A stretch of DNA of 64,000 nt from Polaromonas sp. JS666 (GCF_900103405.1 NZ_FNHX01000002.1:128496-192495); one strand, 5' to 3'. Positions 34,337 to 44,083 are shown, counted from the first letter of the stretch. Numbers and translations are program-made. Notes: a model not told the origin generated them from the sequence alone.

Positions 34337-35536
34337 ATGGCACGCACATCCGCACTTCCTCTTCTCATCTCGGGCGGCGGCATCGGCGGTCTGGCCGCGG
34401 CCATGGTGCTGGCCCAGGACGGCCACCGCGTGACCCTGTTCGAGCAGGCGGCGAGCTTCGGCGAGATCGGCGCCGGCATCCAGCTGGGCCCCAACATCTT
34501 CCGCATGTTCGACTACCTGGGCCTGACCGAAGCCATCAACCGCGTGGCCTTCTTCCCCACCGGCCTTGGCATGAACGACGTGCGCACCGGCGAAAAAGTG
34601 GTGCGGGTGCCGCTGGGCGACCTGGCCCGTGCGACTTACGGCTTCCCTTACGGCGTGATCTACCGCGCCGACCTGCACCAGGTCTTCCTGGACGCCTGCC
34701 GCGCCCTGCCCAACATCACCCTGCGTACCAGCGCCAAGGTGGAGTCCTTTGACCAGTCAGCCGGCGGCGTGACGCTGCGGCTCGAAGGCGGTGAGGCCGT
34801 AGAAGGCAGCGCGCTGATAGGCGCCGACGGCATGTGGAGCCGCATCCGCGAGGCCGTGGTCGGCGACGGCAAGCCCCGCGTGTCCGGCCACATCGCCTAT
34901 CGCGCGGTGCTCAAGCGCGAAGATGTCCCGGCCCATTTGTGGAGCGATGACGTGCTGCTCTGGGGCGGTGAAAAAACCCACCTGGTGCACTACCCGCTGC
35001 GCCGCGGCGAGCTGTTCAACCTGGTCGCGGTCTTCCACAGCAACAAATACGACGAAGGCTGGAACACCTTTGGCGACACGGCCGAACTCAATGAGCGTTT
35101 CGCCCAGGCCTGCCCGCAGGTCAAGGAACTGCTAGGCAAGATAGAGACCTGGAAGATGTGGGTGCTGTGCGACCGCGAGCCGGTCCAGAACTGGACCGAC
35201 AGGCGCGTGACCCTGCTGGGCGACGCGGCCCACCCCATGCTGCAATACCTGGCCCAGGGTGCCGGCCAGGCCATCGAAGACGCGGTGGTCTTGCGCGAAG
35301 CGCTGCGCCATACCCGCGGCGACGTGGAAAAAGCGTTCCAGAAGTACCAGCAAAAGCGCTACCTGCGCACCGGCCGCGTGCAGCTGACCGCGCGCTTTTA
35401 TGGTGATATTTACCACGCGGCCGGCGTGCAACGCGAACTTCGCAACCAGATGTTCCAGAGCGGCACCGAAAGCGCGGGCTTTGCGGGCCTGAAGTGGATG
35501 TACGACGGAATCGAGCCGTCAAAACTGTTCCAATGA
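34337..35536 (+). CDS. FAD-dependent 3-hydroxybenzoate 6-monooxygenase-like enzyme
   Basis: A 399-residue class A flavoprotein monooxygenase that would convert 3-hydroxybenzoate (or salicylate-like acids) to gentisate. The FAD fold is LLISGGGIGGLAAAMVL (9-25), the DG motif ALIGADGMWSRIRE and the second FAD motif VTLLGDAAHPMLQYLAQGAGQAIEDA. The ATG at 34337 starts at the fold; longer frames run through the operator. It heads a run of gentisate genes, which supports the assignment. A salicylate 5-type or 3-aminobenzoate 6-monooxygenase specificity cannot be excluded. Confidence 0.85.
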   Translation: MARTSALPLLISGGGIGGLAAAMVLAQDGHRVTLFEQAASFGEIGAGIQLGPNIFRMFDYLGLTEAINRVAFFPTGLGMNDVRTGEKVVRVPLGDLARATYGFPYGVIYRADLHQVFLDACRALPNITLRTSAKVESFDQSAGGVTLRLEGGEAVEGSALIGADGMWSRIREAVVGDGKPRVSGHIAYRAVLKREDVPAHLWSDDVLLWGGEKTHLVHYPLRRGELFNLVAVFHSNKYDEGWNTFGDTAELNERFAQACPQVKELLGKIETWKMWVLCDREPVQNWTDRRVTLLGDAAHPMLQYLAQGAGQAIEDAVVLREALRHTRGDVEKAFQKYQQKRYLRTGRVQLTARFYGDIYHAAGVQRELRNQMFQSGTESAGFAGLKWMYDGIEPSKLFQ

Positions 35537-35564
35537 CGGTTTTAAAGCTCCAGGGACTGTTGTG

Positions 35565-36533
35565 ATGAAGCCTTTTGCCAGCGTGTTTTCCGCCGTTTTT
35601 TTGGCCACCTGCGCGCAATCCGCCGCGGCCGCCTCCCCCGCCGCCTGGCCGAGCAAGCCAGTGCGCATCCTCGTGGGATTTCCCGGCGGCTCCACACCCG
35701 ACATGGCGGCCCGCACCCTGGCCGAGCCGCTAAGCCGCGTGCTGGGCCAGCCGGTGGTCATCGAGAACAAACCCGGCGCATCGGGCAATATCGCAGCCGA
35801 CCAGGTCGCCAAAGCCACCGACGACCACACGCTGGGCGTCGTCATCAACGGCAACCTGACCTCGGCCAAGTTGCTCTACCCCAAGCTGCCTTACGACCCG
35901 GCCAAAGACTTCACGCCCATCTCGCTGCTGGCCACCGCGCCGCTGGTGCTGGTGGCACCCGCGAACGAGCCTGGCGGGGCCGACTTCTTCACCGCCGCGC
36001 GCCAGGGCGGCGCCCAATGGAACTACGGCTCGGTCGGCAACGGCTCGGTCGCCCACCTGGGCATGGAGTTGCTCAAAAGCCGCGTACCCGGCCTCACGCC
36101 GGTGCACGTGCCTTTTGCCGGCAACCCGCAGGTGGTCACCGCCATGCTGGGCGGCCAGATCCAGATGGCGCTGATCCCGCCCGGCGTGGCCATGCCGCAT
36201 GTGCGCGCCGGCAAGCTCAAGGCCATAGGCCTGGCCGGCGGGCGCTCCTCGCTGGTGCCCGAAGTGCCGCCGCTGGCCGATGCCGGCGTGACCAAGCTCA
36301 ACCTTGAGGTGTGGACGGCGCTGATAGGCCCGGCAAACCTCTCCAAAGCCGCGCAGGCGCGGCTGGCCCAGGAAGTGCCGCGCATCATCCGCGATGCCGA
36401 CACCCGGCAAAAGCTGTTCAACCAGGGCTGGCAGGCCGTGGGCACCTCGCCCGACGGCCTCAAGAGCCGCGTGAAGGACGAGGCCGCCATCCTGGGCGGC
36501 ATCATTCAGTCGCGTGGTATCAAAATTGAATAG
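35565..36533 (+). CDS. Bug family (TctC-like) periplasmic solute-binding protein
   Basis: A 322-residue secreted tripartite tricarboxylate receptor protein. The signal peptide is FASVFSAVFLATCAQSAAAA and the mature part starts PSKPVRILVGFPGGSTPDMAAR. VVIENKPGASGNIAADQV and YGSVGNGSVAHLGMELLKS are conserved Bug blocks. It likely captures an aromatic acid. No TctA/TctB membrane genes are adjacent, so it is either an orphan receptor or works with components elsewhere. A GTG one codon upstream is an alternative start. Confidence 0.9.
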   Translation: MKPFASVFSAVFLATCAQSAAAASPAAWPSKPVRILVGFPGGSTPDMAARTLAEPLSRVLGQPVVIENKPGASGNIAADQVAKATDDHTLGVVINGNLTSAKLLYPKLPYDPAKDFTPISLLATAPLVLVAPANEPGGADFFTAARQGGAQWNYGSVGNGSVAHLGMELLKSRVPGLTPVHVPFAGNPQVVTAMLGGQIQMALIPPGVAMPHVRAGKLKAIGLAGGRSSLVPEVPPLADAGVTKLNLEVWTALIGPANLSKAAQARLAQEVPRIIRDADTRQKLFNQGWQAVGTSPDGLKSRVKDEAAILGGIIQSRGIKIE

Positions 36534-36549
36534 GCAGCTGAAGACAGCC

Positions 36550-37920
36550 ATGTCCTCCATCACTGAACCCGCGCGCAGTTTGCCGATTTACGGCGAGTTT
36601 GACGTGGTCGTCGTGGGCGGCGGTCCCGCCGGCCTGGCCGCCAGCGTCAGCGCCGCGCGGCATGGCGCGCGCACCTTGCTGGTGGAGCGCTACGGTTTCC
36701 TGGGCGGCATGGGCACGGCCGGCGGTGTCACGAATTTCGCAGGCCTTTACGGCCGCAAAAACGGCCAGATGACGCAAGTGGTGCGCGGCGTTGCCGACGA
36801 GCTGCTGCAGCGCATAGACGCGCTGGGCGGCCTGAACGCACCGCAGGACGGCATGCAGGGCCGCATACGCGTGCGCTCCTATGACGTGTCGGCCTACAAA
36901 TGCGCGGCCGACCAGTTGCTGGTGGCCGCCGGCGTGCACATCCTCTTCCATGCCTGGGCCGCGGCCGTGGTGATGGAGAGTGGTCGCATCAACGCCCTGG
37001 TGGTGGAGACCAAATCCGGTCGCCAGGCGATACGCGCCACGCGTTTTATCGACTGCTCGGGCGATGCCGATGTGGCGAACTTCGCGGGTGTGCCGTTTGA
37101 GCTCGGCGACGGTCACGGCAGCGCGCTGTTTCCCTCGACCATGTTCCGTGTCGGCCATGTCGACGCACAGCTCGCGCTGGCGGCCGTCGGCGAATTCAAG
37201 GCCATCAACACGCTGATGGCCGAGAGCCAGGCGCGCGAACCGGGCCGCTACAAGTTTCCACGCGAGGGCGCCATCTTGAGGCCGCAGAAGAACCCGGCTG
37301 AATGGCGCGCCAACGTCACGCAAATCCGCAATGCCCAGGGCAAGGCCATGGACGCCACCGACGCGCGCCAGTTGAGCGAAGGCGAACTCGAAGGCCGGCG
37401 CCAGATCACTGAATACTTCCGCTTCCTGCGCAATGAGGTGCCGGGTTTCGCGGATTCCGCCATCGTGGACATCGCGCCCCAGGTCGGCATACGCGAGACG
37501 CGCCGCATCAAAGGCCTGTATGCCCTGAGCGGCGAAGACATTCTTTCCTCGGCCAGTTTTGACGACGCCATAGGCATCAACGCCTGGCCCATGGAGCTGC
37601 ATGCCGACGGCCGCATCGACTGGCAGTTTCCGCGCAGCGTCGACGCCGCTGAAGGCCGCGCCTACAACGAGCTGCCCTGGCGCATGCTGGTGCCCGAAGG
37701 CGTGGCCAACCTGCTGGTGGCCGGGCGCTGCGCCTCGATGACGCATGAGGGTCAGTCGGCCGCGCGCGCCAGCGGCGGCTGCTTTGTGATGGGCCAGGCG
37801 GCCGGCACGGCGGCGGCCATGCCCAGCGCGGGCCGGAGCTTTGCCGAGACCGACGTGAAGCGGCTGCAGCAGTTGCTCACACGGGACGGTGTGTATTTCG
37901 ACAACGACGGCGCTCTTTAA
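36550..37920 (+). CDS. FAD-dependent oxidoreductase (FAD_oxidored family), unknown substrate
   Basis: A 456-residue flavoprotein. The dinucleotide motif is DVVVVGGGPAGLAASVSAARHG, then LLVERYGFLGGMGTAGGV, FIDCSGDADVANFAG, and a C-terminal LVAGRCASMTHEGQSAAR followed by GQAAGTAAA. It matches the FAD_oxidored (thiazole-biosynthesis-like/xylan-associated) family, not a hydroxylase. Its place between the Bug protein and gentisate dioxygenase is unusual; a substrate-preparing oxidation is possible. The ATG at 36550 gives the standard N-terminus. Confidence 0.85.
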   Translation: MSSITEPARSLPIYGEFDVVVVGGGPAGLAASVSAARHGARTLLVERYGFLGGMGTAGGVTNFAGLYGRKNGQMTQVVRGVADELLQRIDALGGLNAPQDGMQGRIRVRSYDVSAYKCAADQLLVAAGVHILFHAWAAAVVMESGRINALVVETKSGRQAIRATRFIDCSGDADVANFAGVPFELGDGHGSALFPSTMFRVGHVDAQLALAAVGEFKAINTLMAESQAREPGRYKFPREGAILRPQKNPAEWRANVTQIRNAQGKAMDATDARQLSEGELEGRRQITEYFRFLRNEVPGFADSAIVDIAPQVGIRETRRIKGLYALSGEDILSSASFDDAIGINAWPMELHADGRIDWQFPRSVDAAEGRAYNELPWRMLVPEGVANLLVAGRCASMTHEGQSAARASGGCFVMGQAAGTAAAMPSAGRSFAETDVKRLQQLLTRDGVYFDNDGAL

Positions 37921-37938
37921 CCAAAGAAGGACACCCCC

Positions 37939-39033
37939 ATGGACATGACGCCCCCTCCCGCCCACGGCCAGAGCGCCGTGCCCAGCGGTGCCGCGCGCAA
38001 GGCTTTTTATGAGGCTATTTCGGCGCACAGCATGACGCCGCTCTGGGAAGTGCTGCACGCCCTGGTGCCGCAGTCGCCGAACACGCCCTGCCAGCCGGCG
38101 CTGTGGAAATATGCCGACGTGCGTCCCTTCCTGATGCAGTCGGGCGAGTTGATCACCGCCGAAGAAGCGGTGCGGCGCGTGCTGATCCTGGAAAACCCCG
38201 GCCTGCGCGGGCAGTCCTGCATCACGCAGTCGCTGTATGCCGGCTTGCAGGTCATCATGCCCGGTGAAATCGCGCCCAGCCATCGCCACACGCAAAGCGC
38301 GCTGCGCTTTGTCGTCGAAGGCCACGGCGCTTTCACTGCCGTCGACGGCGAACGCACGCTGATGAAGCCCGGCGACTTCATCATCACGCCCAGCTGGACC
38401 TGGCACGATCACGGCCATGAAGGCCGCGTCGAATCCGACGCGCCGGTGGTCTGGCTGGACGGCCTGGACATTCCCATGCTGCGCTTTTTCGACGCGGGTT
38501 TTGCCGAGAACGGCGGCGCCAGGCAGCAAGAGGTCACCAAGCCCCTGGGCATCAGCGGCCACCGCTACGGCGCCAACATGCTGCCGATGCGCTACGACGC
38601 GCCTTTCGGCCAGACCTCGCCCATCTTCAGCTATCCCTACGAGCGCACGCGCGAGACCCTGCACCAGCTGGAGATGCATGGCGACATCGATGCCTGGGAC
38701 GGCGTCAAGCTGCGTTATGTGAACCCGGCCACGGGCGGCTCGCCCATGCCCACCATGGCGACCTTCATGCAGCGCCTGCCCGCGGGTTTTGCCGGCAAGC
38801 CCTGGCGCCAGACCGACGGCGCCGTGTTCAGCGTGGTCGAGGGTTCGGGTTCGGTCGACATCACACGCGATGGCGAAACCCGGACTTTTGAATTCGGCCC
38901 GCGCGACCATTTTGTGATTCCGTCGTGGCACACTGCGCAATTGCGTTCGGCGCAATCGTGTGTGCTGTTCAGTTTTTCAGACCGCCCGGTGCACCAGGCC
39001 CTGGGCATACACAGAGAAGAAAGGTTGTCATGA
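37939..39033 (+). CDS. Gentisate 1,2-dioxygenase
   Basis: A non-haem Fe(II) ring-cleavage enzyme converting gentisate to maleylpyruvate. The 364-residue bicupin has the iron site [11 protein letters not shown] (His115, His117) and WHDHGHEG (His156) in the N-cupin; the C-cupin contains [14 protein letters not shown] and DHFVIPSWH. Length and motifs fit bacterial gentisate dioxygenases. Close homologues cleave salicylate or 5-aminosalicylate, so relaxed specificity is possible. The stop overlaps the next start (ATGA, 39030-39033). Confidence 0.92.
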   Translation: MDMTPPPAHGQSAVPSGAARKAFYEAISAHSMTPLWEVLHALVPQSPNTPCQPALWKYADVRPFLMQSGELITAEEAVRRVLILENPGLRGQSCITQSLYAGLQVIMPGEIAPSHRHTQSALRFVVEGHGAFTAVDGERTLMKPGDFIITPSWTWHDHGHEGRVESDAPVVWLDGLDIPMLRFFDAGFAENGGARQQEVTKPLGISGHRYGANMLPMRYDAPFGQTSPIFSYPYERTRETLHQLEMHGDIDAWDGVKLRYVNPATGGSPMPTMATFMQRLPAGFAGKPWRQTDGAVFSVVEGSGSVDITRDGETRTFEFGPRDHFVIPSWHTAQLRSAQSCVLFSFSDRPVHQALGIHREERLS

Positions 39034-39725
39034 GTTTTGTCATCACCCCACCGGCCACGGTGTCCGTCCCGGTCGTCGGCAGCAAAGAGCGGTTTCCCGT
39101 GCACCGCATTTACTGCGTGGGCCGCAACTACGAAGAGCACGCCAAGGAAATGGGCTTTACCGGCCGCGAGCCGCCCTTCTTCTTCCTCAAGCCCGCCGAC
39201 GCCATCGTCGCGGTGGACGCCGGCAGCACCGGCACCATTCCCTACCCGAGCCTGACCAAAAACCTGCATCATGAGATCGAGCTGGTCGTGGCCATAGGCA
39301 CGGGCGGCAAAAACATCAAGGCCGCCGACGCGCATAAGCACATCTACGGCTACGCCGTGGGCCTGGACATGACGCGCCGCGATCTGCAGGGCGAGATGAA
39401 AAAACAGGGCCGCCCCTGGTGCATAGGCAAGGCCTACGACCACTCCGCGCCCATAGGCCCGATCACGCCCGCGGCCCAGGCCGGCGACGTGAACAACGCC
39501 GAGCTGTACATCCAGGTCAACGGCACGGACCGCCAGCGCAGCAATGTGTCCAAGCTGATCTGGAACATCGCCGAAACCATCGAGCACCTGTCGGCCGCCT
39601 GGGAACTGCAGCCCGGCGACCTGATTTACACCGGCACGCCCGAAGGTGTGGCGGCGGTGGTCTCGGGCGACACCATGGTCGGCAGCGTGGCCGGCCTGGG
39701 CACGCTGACCATCAAGGTCGCATAA
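39030..39725 (+). CDS. Fumarylpyruvate hydrolase (FAH family)
   Basis: A 231-residue FAH-fold hydrolase that splits fumarylpyruvate to fumarate and pyruvate, the last gentisate step. [46 protein letters not shown] (metal-binding acids), [12 protein letters not shown] and [16 protein letters not shown] are all conserved. It overlaps gentisate dioxygenase by 4 bp. The isomerase converting maleylpyruvate to fumarylpyruvate is not in this operon. Confidence 0.9.
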   Translation: MSFVITPPATVSVPVVGSKERFPVHRIYCVGRNYEEHAKEMGFTGREPPFFFLKPADAIVAVDAGSTGTIPYPSLTKNLHHEIELVVAIGTGGKNIKAADAHKHIYGYAVGLDMTRRDLQGEMKKQGRPWCIGKAYDHSAPIGPITPAAQAGDVNNAELYIQVNGTDRQRSNVSKLIWNIAETIEHLSAAWELQPGDLIYTGTPEGVAAVVSGDTMVGSVAGLGTLTIKVA

Positions 39726-39780
39726 GCACACCTTTGCCCATGTCCGCGCCTACACCACGGGTGGCGGCGACAAGCATGAA

Positions 39781-39805
39781 CGGCCGCCTCGCGCGGCTGT
39801 TTTTT
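39781..39805 (+). terminator. Terminator after fumarylpyruvate hydrolase
   Basis: CGGCCGC (39781-39787) pairs with GCGGCTG (39793-39799) around a 5-base loop, including one G-T wobble, and six Ts follow. It separates the gentisate operon from the TRAP operon. Confidence 0.75.
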
Positions 39806-39971
39806 ATGACTGGCGGTTTGCGCGATGAACGCGCATCTGTTGTAATCACCGCGCAAATACCCCGGCCTCTTCGGGTAAGCCGCCTGCCCGGATGAAGCCG
39901 CAATTCTGATAATCGGCGCATGCGGTCTGGGGGTGTTCCCGAGATCCTGTCCTGCTTTTCGGAGACCCTTC

Positions 39972-40481
39972 TTGAAAATCCTGCAGTTCCTCGCAAAACT
40001 CTGCGCCGTGCTGGCCGGCGTGCTGCTCACGGCCATCACCTTGATGACCTGCGCCAGCCTGATAGGCCGCAACCTGCTGGGCGCCACGCTGGTCGGCGAC
40101 TTTGAACTCACCGGCGTGGTGACCGGCGCGGCCATCGCGCTTTTTATGCCTTTTTGCCAGATCAAGCGCGGCAACATCATCGTGGACTTTTTCACGGCCA
40201 AACTCAGCCAGACCTCCAACGACAGGCTGGACCGTTTCGGCGCGGCGCTGCTGGGCATCATCTTCGGCCTGCTGGCCTGGCGCACGCTGCTGGGCGGCCT
40301 CAACTCCTACGCGACACACTCGGAAACCCAGATTCTGGGCTTTCCGGAATGGACGGTATACGCCGCCATGGTCCCGCCCTTCGTGCTGACCTGCGTGATC
40401 GGTTTTTACCAGGCCGTTTTCGGCTTCGGCGATGACCATGGCGCGCACGACGCGCTGGACGAGCTGGAGGCGCACATATGA
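39972..40481 (+). CDS. TRAP transporter small permease (DctQ)
   Basis: A 169-residue DctQ-type protein with four predicted helices (VLAGVLLTAITLMTCASLIGRNLLG opens the first). The start is TTG at 39972 with GGAG seven bases upstream; there is no ATG at the expected place. Its stop overlaps the dctM start by 4 bp. It works with DctM and DctP as a Na+ or H+ driven importer of a carboxylate. Confidence 0.87.
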   Translation: MKILQFLAKLCAVLAGVLLTAITLMTCASLIGRNLLGATLVGDFELTGVVTGAAIALFMPFCQIKRGNIIVDFFTAKLSQTSNDRLDRFGAALLGIIFGLLAWRTLLGGLNSYATHSETQILGFPEWTVYAAMVPPFVLTCVIGFYQAVFGFGDDHGAHDALDELEAHI

Positions 40482-41797
40482 GCTCCATCACGCTCGCCCT
40501 GGTCATTTTCGGCATCATGCTGGTCTTCATGGCCATCCGTGTGCCCATTGCGGTCGCCATGTTCGCCGCGGGCGCCATCGGCTACGTGATGCAAACCGGC
40601 TGGGGCCCATTTTCCAGTTTCCTCAACTCCCAGGCCTTCGCGCGATTTGCCAGCTATGACCTGTCGGTGATCCCGCTCTTCATCCTGATGGGCCATTTCG
40701 CGACGCAGGGAGGCATCAGCCGCGCGCTGTTCAGCTTCGCGGCCGGTGTGATGGGCCGCTTCAAGGGCGGGCTGGCCATGGCCTCCATCCTCGCGTGCGC
40801 GGCCTTCGGCGCCATCTGCGGATCTTCGGTCGCGACGGCCGCCACCATCACCGGCGTGGCCCTGCCCGAGATGAAGCGCCACGGCTACTCGGGCCGGCTG
40901 TCCACGGGCACTCTGGCGGCCGGCGGCACCCTGGGCATCTTGATCCCGCCGTCCGTGCCGCTGGTGATTTATGCCATCCTCACCGAGCAGAACATCGCCA
41001 AGCTGTTTGCCGCGGCCATGGTGCCGGGCATCATCGCGATGTTCGGCTACATGGTGGCCATCGCCATCTACGTGCGGCTGGTGCCCGGCCAGGCACCCAA
41101 GGTCGACGACGACAGGCCGCCCATGACCCTGGCTTCCCTGATGGGCATACTGCCCATCGCCATCATCTTCATGATCGTTTTCGGCGGCATTTACGGCGGC
41201 TTGTTCACGCCCACCGAAGGCGCGGCCGTGGGCGCGGCAGCCACCTTTGTGGCCGCCTTGCTCAAGCGCGAGATCACCTGGGCCAAGTTCAAGCTGTGTT
41301 TTTACGCCACTGCGGAAAGCTCGGCCATGATTTTCCTGATCTTCATAGGCGCCGACTTGATGAATTCCGCCCTGGCTTTGACCCAGGTGCCCAACCAGCT
41401 CGCCGGCGTGGTCGGCAGCTGGGGCCTGTCGCCCCTGATGGTCGTCACGGCCATCCTGCTGTTTTACGTGGTGCTGGGCGCGGTGATGGACGAGCTGTCC
41501 ATGCTGCTGCTGACCATACCGATCTTTTTCCCCATGGTCATGGGCCTGGACTTCGGCATGGCCAAGGAATCCACCGCGATCTGGTTCGGCATCATGGTGC
41601 TGATGACGGTGGGCTTCGGCATGCTGGCGCCGCCGGTGGGGCTGAACGTCTATGTGGTCAACGGGCTGGCGAAAGACGTGCCCATCAGCGAAAGCTACAA
41701 GGGCGTCATGCCCTTTCTCATCAGCGACACGATACGCACCACGGTGCTGCTGCTATTCCCCGGCATATCGCTATGGCTGGTGAAATACATCGGCTAG
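40478..41797 (+). CDS. TRAP transporter large permease (DctM)
   Basis: A 439-residue, about twelve-helix DctM subunit. FAAGAIGYVMQTGW, PLFILMGHFATQGG, SSVATAATITGVALPEMKRHGY, GTLGILIPPSVPLVIYAILTEQNI and MLAPPVGLNVYVVNGLA are diagnostic. It follows DctQ with an ATGA overlap; the substrate-binding DctP gene comes next, completing the system. Confidence 0.94.
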   Translation: MSSITLALVIFGIMLVFMAIRVPIAVAMFAAGAIGYVMQTGWGPFSSFLNSQAFARFASYDLSVIPLFILMGHFATQGGISRALFSFAAGVMGRFKGGLAMASILACAAFGAICGSSVATAATITGVALPEMKRHGYSGRLSTGTLAAGGTLGILIPPSVPLVIYAILTEQNIAKLFAAAMVPGIIAMFGYMVAIAIYVRLVPGQAPKVDDDRPPMTLASLMGILPIAIIFMIVFGGIYGGLFTPTEGAAVGAAATFVAALLKREITWAKFKLCFYATAESSAMIFLIFIGADLMNSALALTQVPNQLAGVVGSWGLSPLMVVTAILLFYVVLGAVMDELSMLLLTIPIFFPMVMGLDFGMAKESTAIWFGIMVLMTVGFGMLAPPVGLNVYVVNGLAKDVPISESYKGVMPFLISDTIRTTVLLLFPGISLWLVKYIG

Positions 41798-41865
41798 GGC
41801 TTTCACCGCTTCTCAAACCCGCTCGCTTGCCTTAAGTTATCCCCATTGCCCACAGGAGACACGCC

Positions 41866-42918
41866 ATGATTCAAAGACGAACCCTTCTTAAAACCGGCGC
41901 CGCCGCCGCGCTGGGCACACCGGCCCTCTCGGGCCTGGCCCAGCAGGCCGTGACCCTGAAGTTCCACACCTTCATGTCGCCCTCGTCCAATGTCTGGCTG
42001 GCCATGCACAAGCCCTGGATGGAAAAAGTCGAAAAGGAATCGGGCGGCCGTATCAAGTTCGAGGGCTACCCGGCCATGCAGCTGGGCGGCACGCCCGTGC
42101 AGCTCTACGACCAGGTCAAGGATGGCGTGGTCGACGTGGTCTGGACCCTGCCGGGCAACACCGCCGGGCGCTTTCCGCGCATCGAGGTGTTTGAACTGCC
42201 CTTCATGATGTCCAACGCCGAAGCGACTTCCAAGGCCTATTGGGAATACGTGCAGACCGTCGCGCCCGACGAGTTCAAGGACACCCAGGTGCTGGCGCTG
42301 CAGGTGCACGGCCCCGGCGTGATCCACACGGTGGACAAGCCCGTGAAGTCCATCGCCGACATGCGCGGCCTCAAGCTGCGTGCGCCTACCCGGCAGGTGA
42401 CCAAACTCATGGGCGTGCTGGGCGCCACGCCGGTCGGCATGCCGCTGCCGCAGATCCCCGACGCGCTGAGCAAGGGCACCATCAACGGCTGCGTGATTCC
42501 CTGGGAGGTCGTGCCTTCGGTCAAGGTCAACGAACTCACCAAGTTCCACGCCGAGTTCGACCCCGCCGGCGGCAGCCTCTACACCACCACCTTTGTGATG
42601 GCCATGAACAAGGCCAAGTACAACTCGCTGGCGCCCGAGCTCAAAAAAGTCATCGACAACAATTCCGGCATGGCGACCTCGGCCTGGCTCGGCAAGGTGC
42701 AGCAGGGCAACGACGTGCCCGGCCGCAAGACGGCCAGCGACCGCGGCAACACGATCTACACCGTGAGCGCGGCCGAAGCCCAGGACTTCCGCCGCAAATC
42801 GCGCACAGTGGAAGTCGAGTGGGTGGAAGACATGAACAAAAAGGGCTTCGACGGCAAGAAGCTGCTAGACACGGCGCGCAGCCTCATCGAAAAGCATACC
42901 AAGACGACCAAGGCCTGA
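41866..42918 (+). CDS. TRAP transporter solute-binding protein (DctP)
   Basis: A 350-residue periplasmic receptor. The N-terminus MIQRRTLLKTGAAAALG resembles a twin-arginine-type export signal. LKFHTFMSPSSNVWLAMHKPW, QLYDQVKDGVVDVVWTLPGNTAGRFP, and GLKLRAPTRQVTKLM with the carboxylate-binding Arg are DctP signatures. A strong terminator follows. With gentisate genes upstream, an aromatic or organic acid is a reasonable ligand (inference). Confidence 0.93.
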   Translation: MIQRRTLLKTGAAAALGTPALSGLAQQAVTLKFHTFMSPSSNVWLAMHKPWMEKVEKESGGRIKFEGYPAMQLGGTPVQLYDQVKDGVVDVVWTLPGNTAGRFPRIEVFELPFMMSNAEATSKAYWEYVQTVAPDEFKDTQVLALQVHGPGVIHTVDKPVKSIADMRGLKLRAPTRQVTKLMGVLGATPVGMPLPQIPDALSKGTINGCVIPWEVVPSVKVNELTKFHAEFDPAGGSLYTTTFVMAMNKAKYNSLAPELKKVIDNNSGMATSAWLGKVQQGNDVPGRKTASDRGNTIYTVSAAEAQDFRRKSRTVEVEWVEDMNKKGFDGKKLLDTARSLIEKHTKTTKA

Positions 42919-42950
42919 GCCCCGTCCGTGCTTGCGCACAGTCCCACAAA

Positions 42951-42975
42951 AACCGGGCCAAGGCCCGGTTTTTTT
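42951..42975 (+). terminator. Terminator of the TRAP operon
   Basis: AACCGGGCC and GGCCCGGTT pair perfectly over nine bases around an AA loop and run into a T-tract. Confidence 0.92.
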
Positions 42976-43120
42976 ATGGCGTTTCAACGCCCGGGGCCAC
43001 TGAGTTGCCCATCCGCGAGCAGGGGATTGCCCAAAGCAGCGCGCAAAAAATCCGGCCAGCCCCTACATTCACACGCGCTCCGACATCATTCGCAACACAG
43101 CAACAACTACAGGGAACTTT

Positions 43121-44083
43121 ATGCCGCGTCCTTTCACTTTCAAGCACCTCGCCCTCAGCGTCCTGCTGGCTGGCGCCGCGCTCAGCGCCTTTGCCGCTGG
43201 CCCCATGGTCAAGACCCAGGCCCCGGGCTATTACCGCGTCATGCTCGGCGACTTTGAAGTCACCGCGCTGTCGGACGGCACCGTCAAGCTGCCCGTCAAA
43301 GACCTGCTGACCCGCACCACACCAGCCAAGGTCGATGCGGCCCTGAAACGCGCCTTCCTGGGCGACAAGGTGGAAACCTCGGTCAATGCCTACCTCATCA
43401 ACACCGGCAGCAAGCTGGTGCTGATAGACACCGGCGCCGCGGGCCTCTTCGGCCCCACACTGGGCAGCCTGCAGGCCAACCTCAAGGCGGCCGGTTACCA
43501 GCCCGAGCAGGTCGACGAGATCTACATCACCCATATGCACCCCGACCATGTGGGCGGCCTGGTGGCGGGCGGCGCTGTCGCCTTTCCCAACGCCATCGTG
43601 CGCGTGGACAAGGCCGACGCCGATTTCTGGCTGGACGAAGCCAAGATGAACGCGGCGCCCAAGGAGTCGCAAGGCTTCTTCCAGGGCGCGATGGCCTCCA
43701 TCAAGCCCTACGCGGCAGCCGGCAAGCTCAAGACTTTTGAGGGCCGCACCGAACTTGTGCCCGGCATCAGCGCGCAACCCACCCACGGCCACACGGCCGG
43801 CCACAGTGTGTATGTGGTGGAAAGCAAGGGCGAGAAGCTGGTACTGTGGGGCGACCTGATGCATGTGGCGGCCGTCCAGTTCGACGACCCCGGCGTCACC
43901 ATCAAGTTCGACAGCGATTCCGCACCGGCCGCCAAAGAGCGCGCCTTGGCCTATGCCGCAGCGGCAAAGAGCGGCTACCTGGTCGGCTCGGCCCACATCT
44001 CCTTCCCGGGCCTGGGCCATGTGCGCAAGGCGGCCGGCAAGTCCTACGCTTGGGTACCGCTCAACTACTCCTCGCTCAAATAG
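43121..44083 (+). CDS. Periplasmic metallo-beta-lactamase-fold hydrolase
   Basis: A 320-residue exported MBL protein. The signal peptide (LALSVLLAGAALSAFA) is followed by ligands HMHPDH at 138-143 (HxHxDH), the second His in PTHGHTAGHS, and the bridging Asp in LWGDLMHV. The third-His region is SAHISFPGLGHV. Family members include quorum-quenching lactonases and other hydrolases, and the substrate is unknown. It stands alone between the TRAP terminator and the NUDIX gene. Confidence 0.92.
   Translation: MPRPFTFKHLALSVLLAGAALSAFAAGPMVKTQAPGYYRVMLGDFEVTALSDGTVKLPVKDLLTRTTPAKVDAALKRAFLGDKVETSVNAYLINTGSKLVLIDTGAAGLFGPTLGSLQANLKAAGYQPEQVDEIYITHMHPDHVGGLVAGGAVAFPNAIVRVDKADADFWLDEAKMNAAPKESQGFFQGAMASIKPYAAAGKLKTFEGRTELVPGISAQPTHGHTAGHSVYVVESKGEKLVLWGDLMHVAAVQFDDPGVTIKFDSDSAPAAKERALAYAAAAKSGYLVGSAHISFPGLGHVRKAAGKSYAWVPLNYSSLK

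Noticed and set aside
36520-38955. 811-codon open frame on the minus strand
   Set aside because: It is antisense to the FAD oxidoreductase and gentisate dioxygenase, has His/Gly/Ala-rich nonsense composition and no domain. It is a GC-bias shadow.
30120-43000. Frequent ATA isoleucine codons before G-starting codons
   Set aside because: Suggestive of a codon-context preference, but I could not count it and ATC also occurs in the same context.
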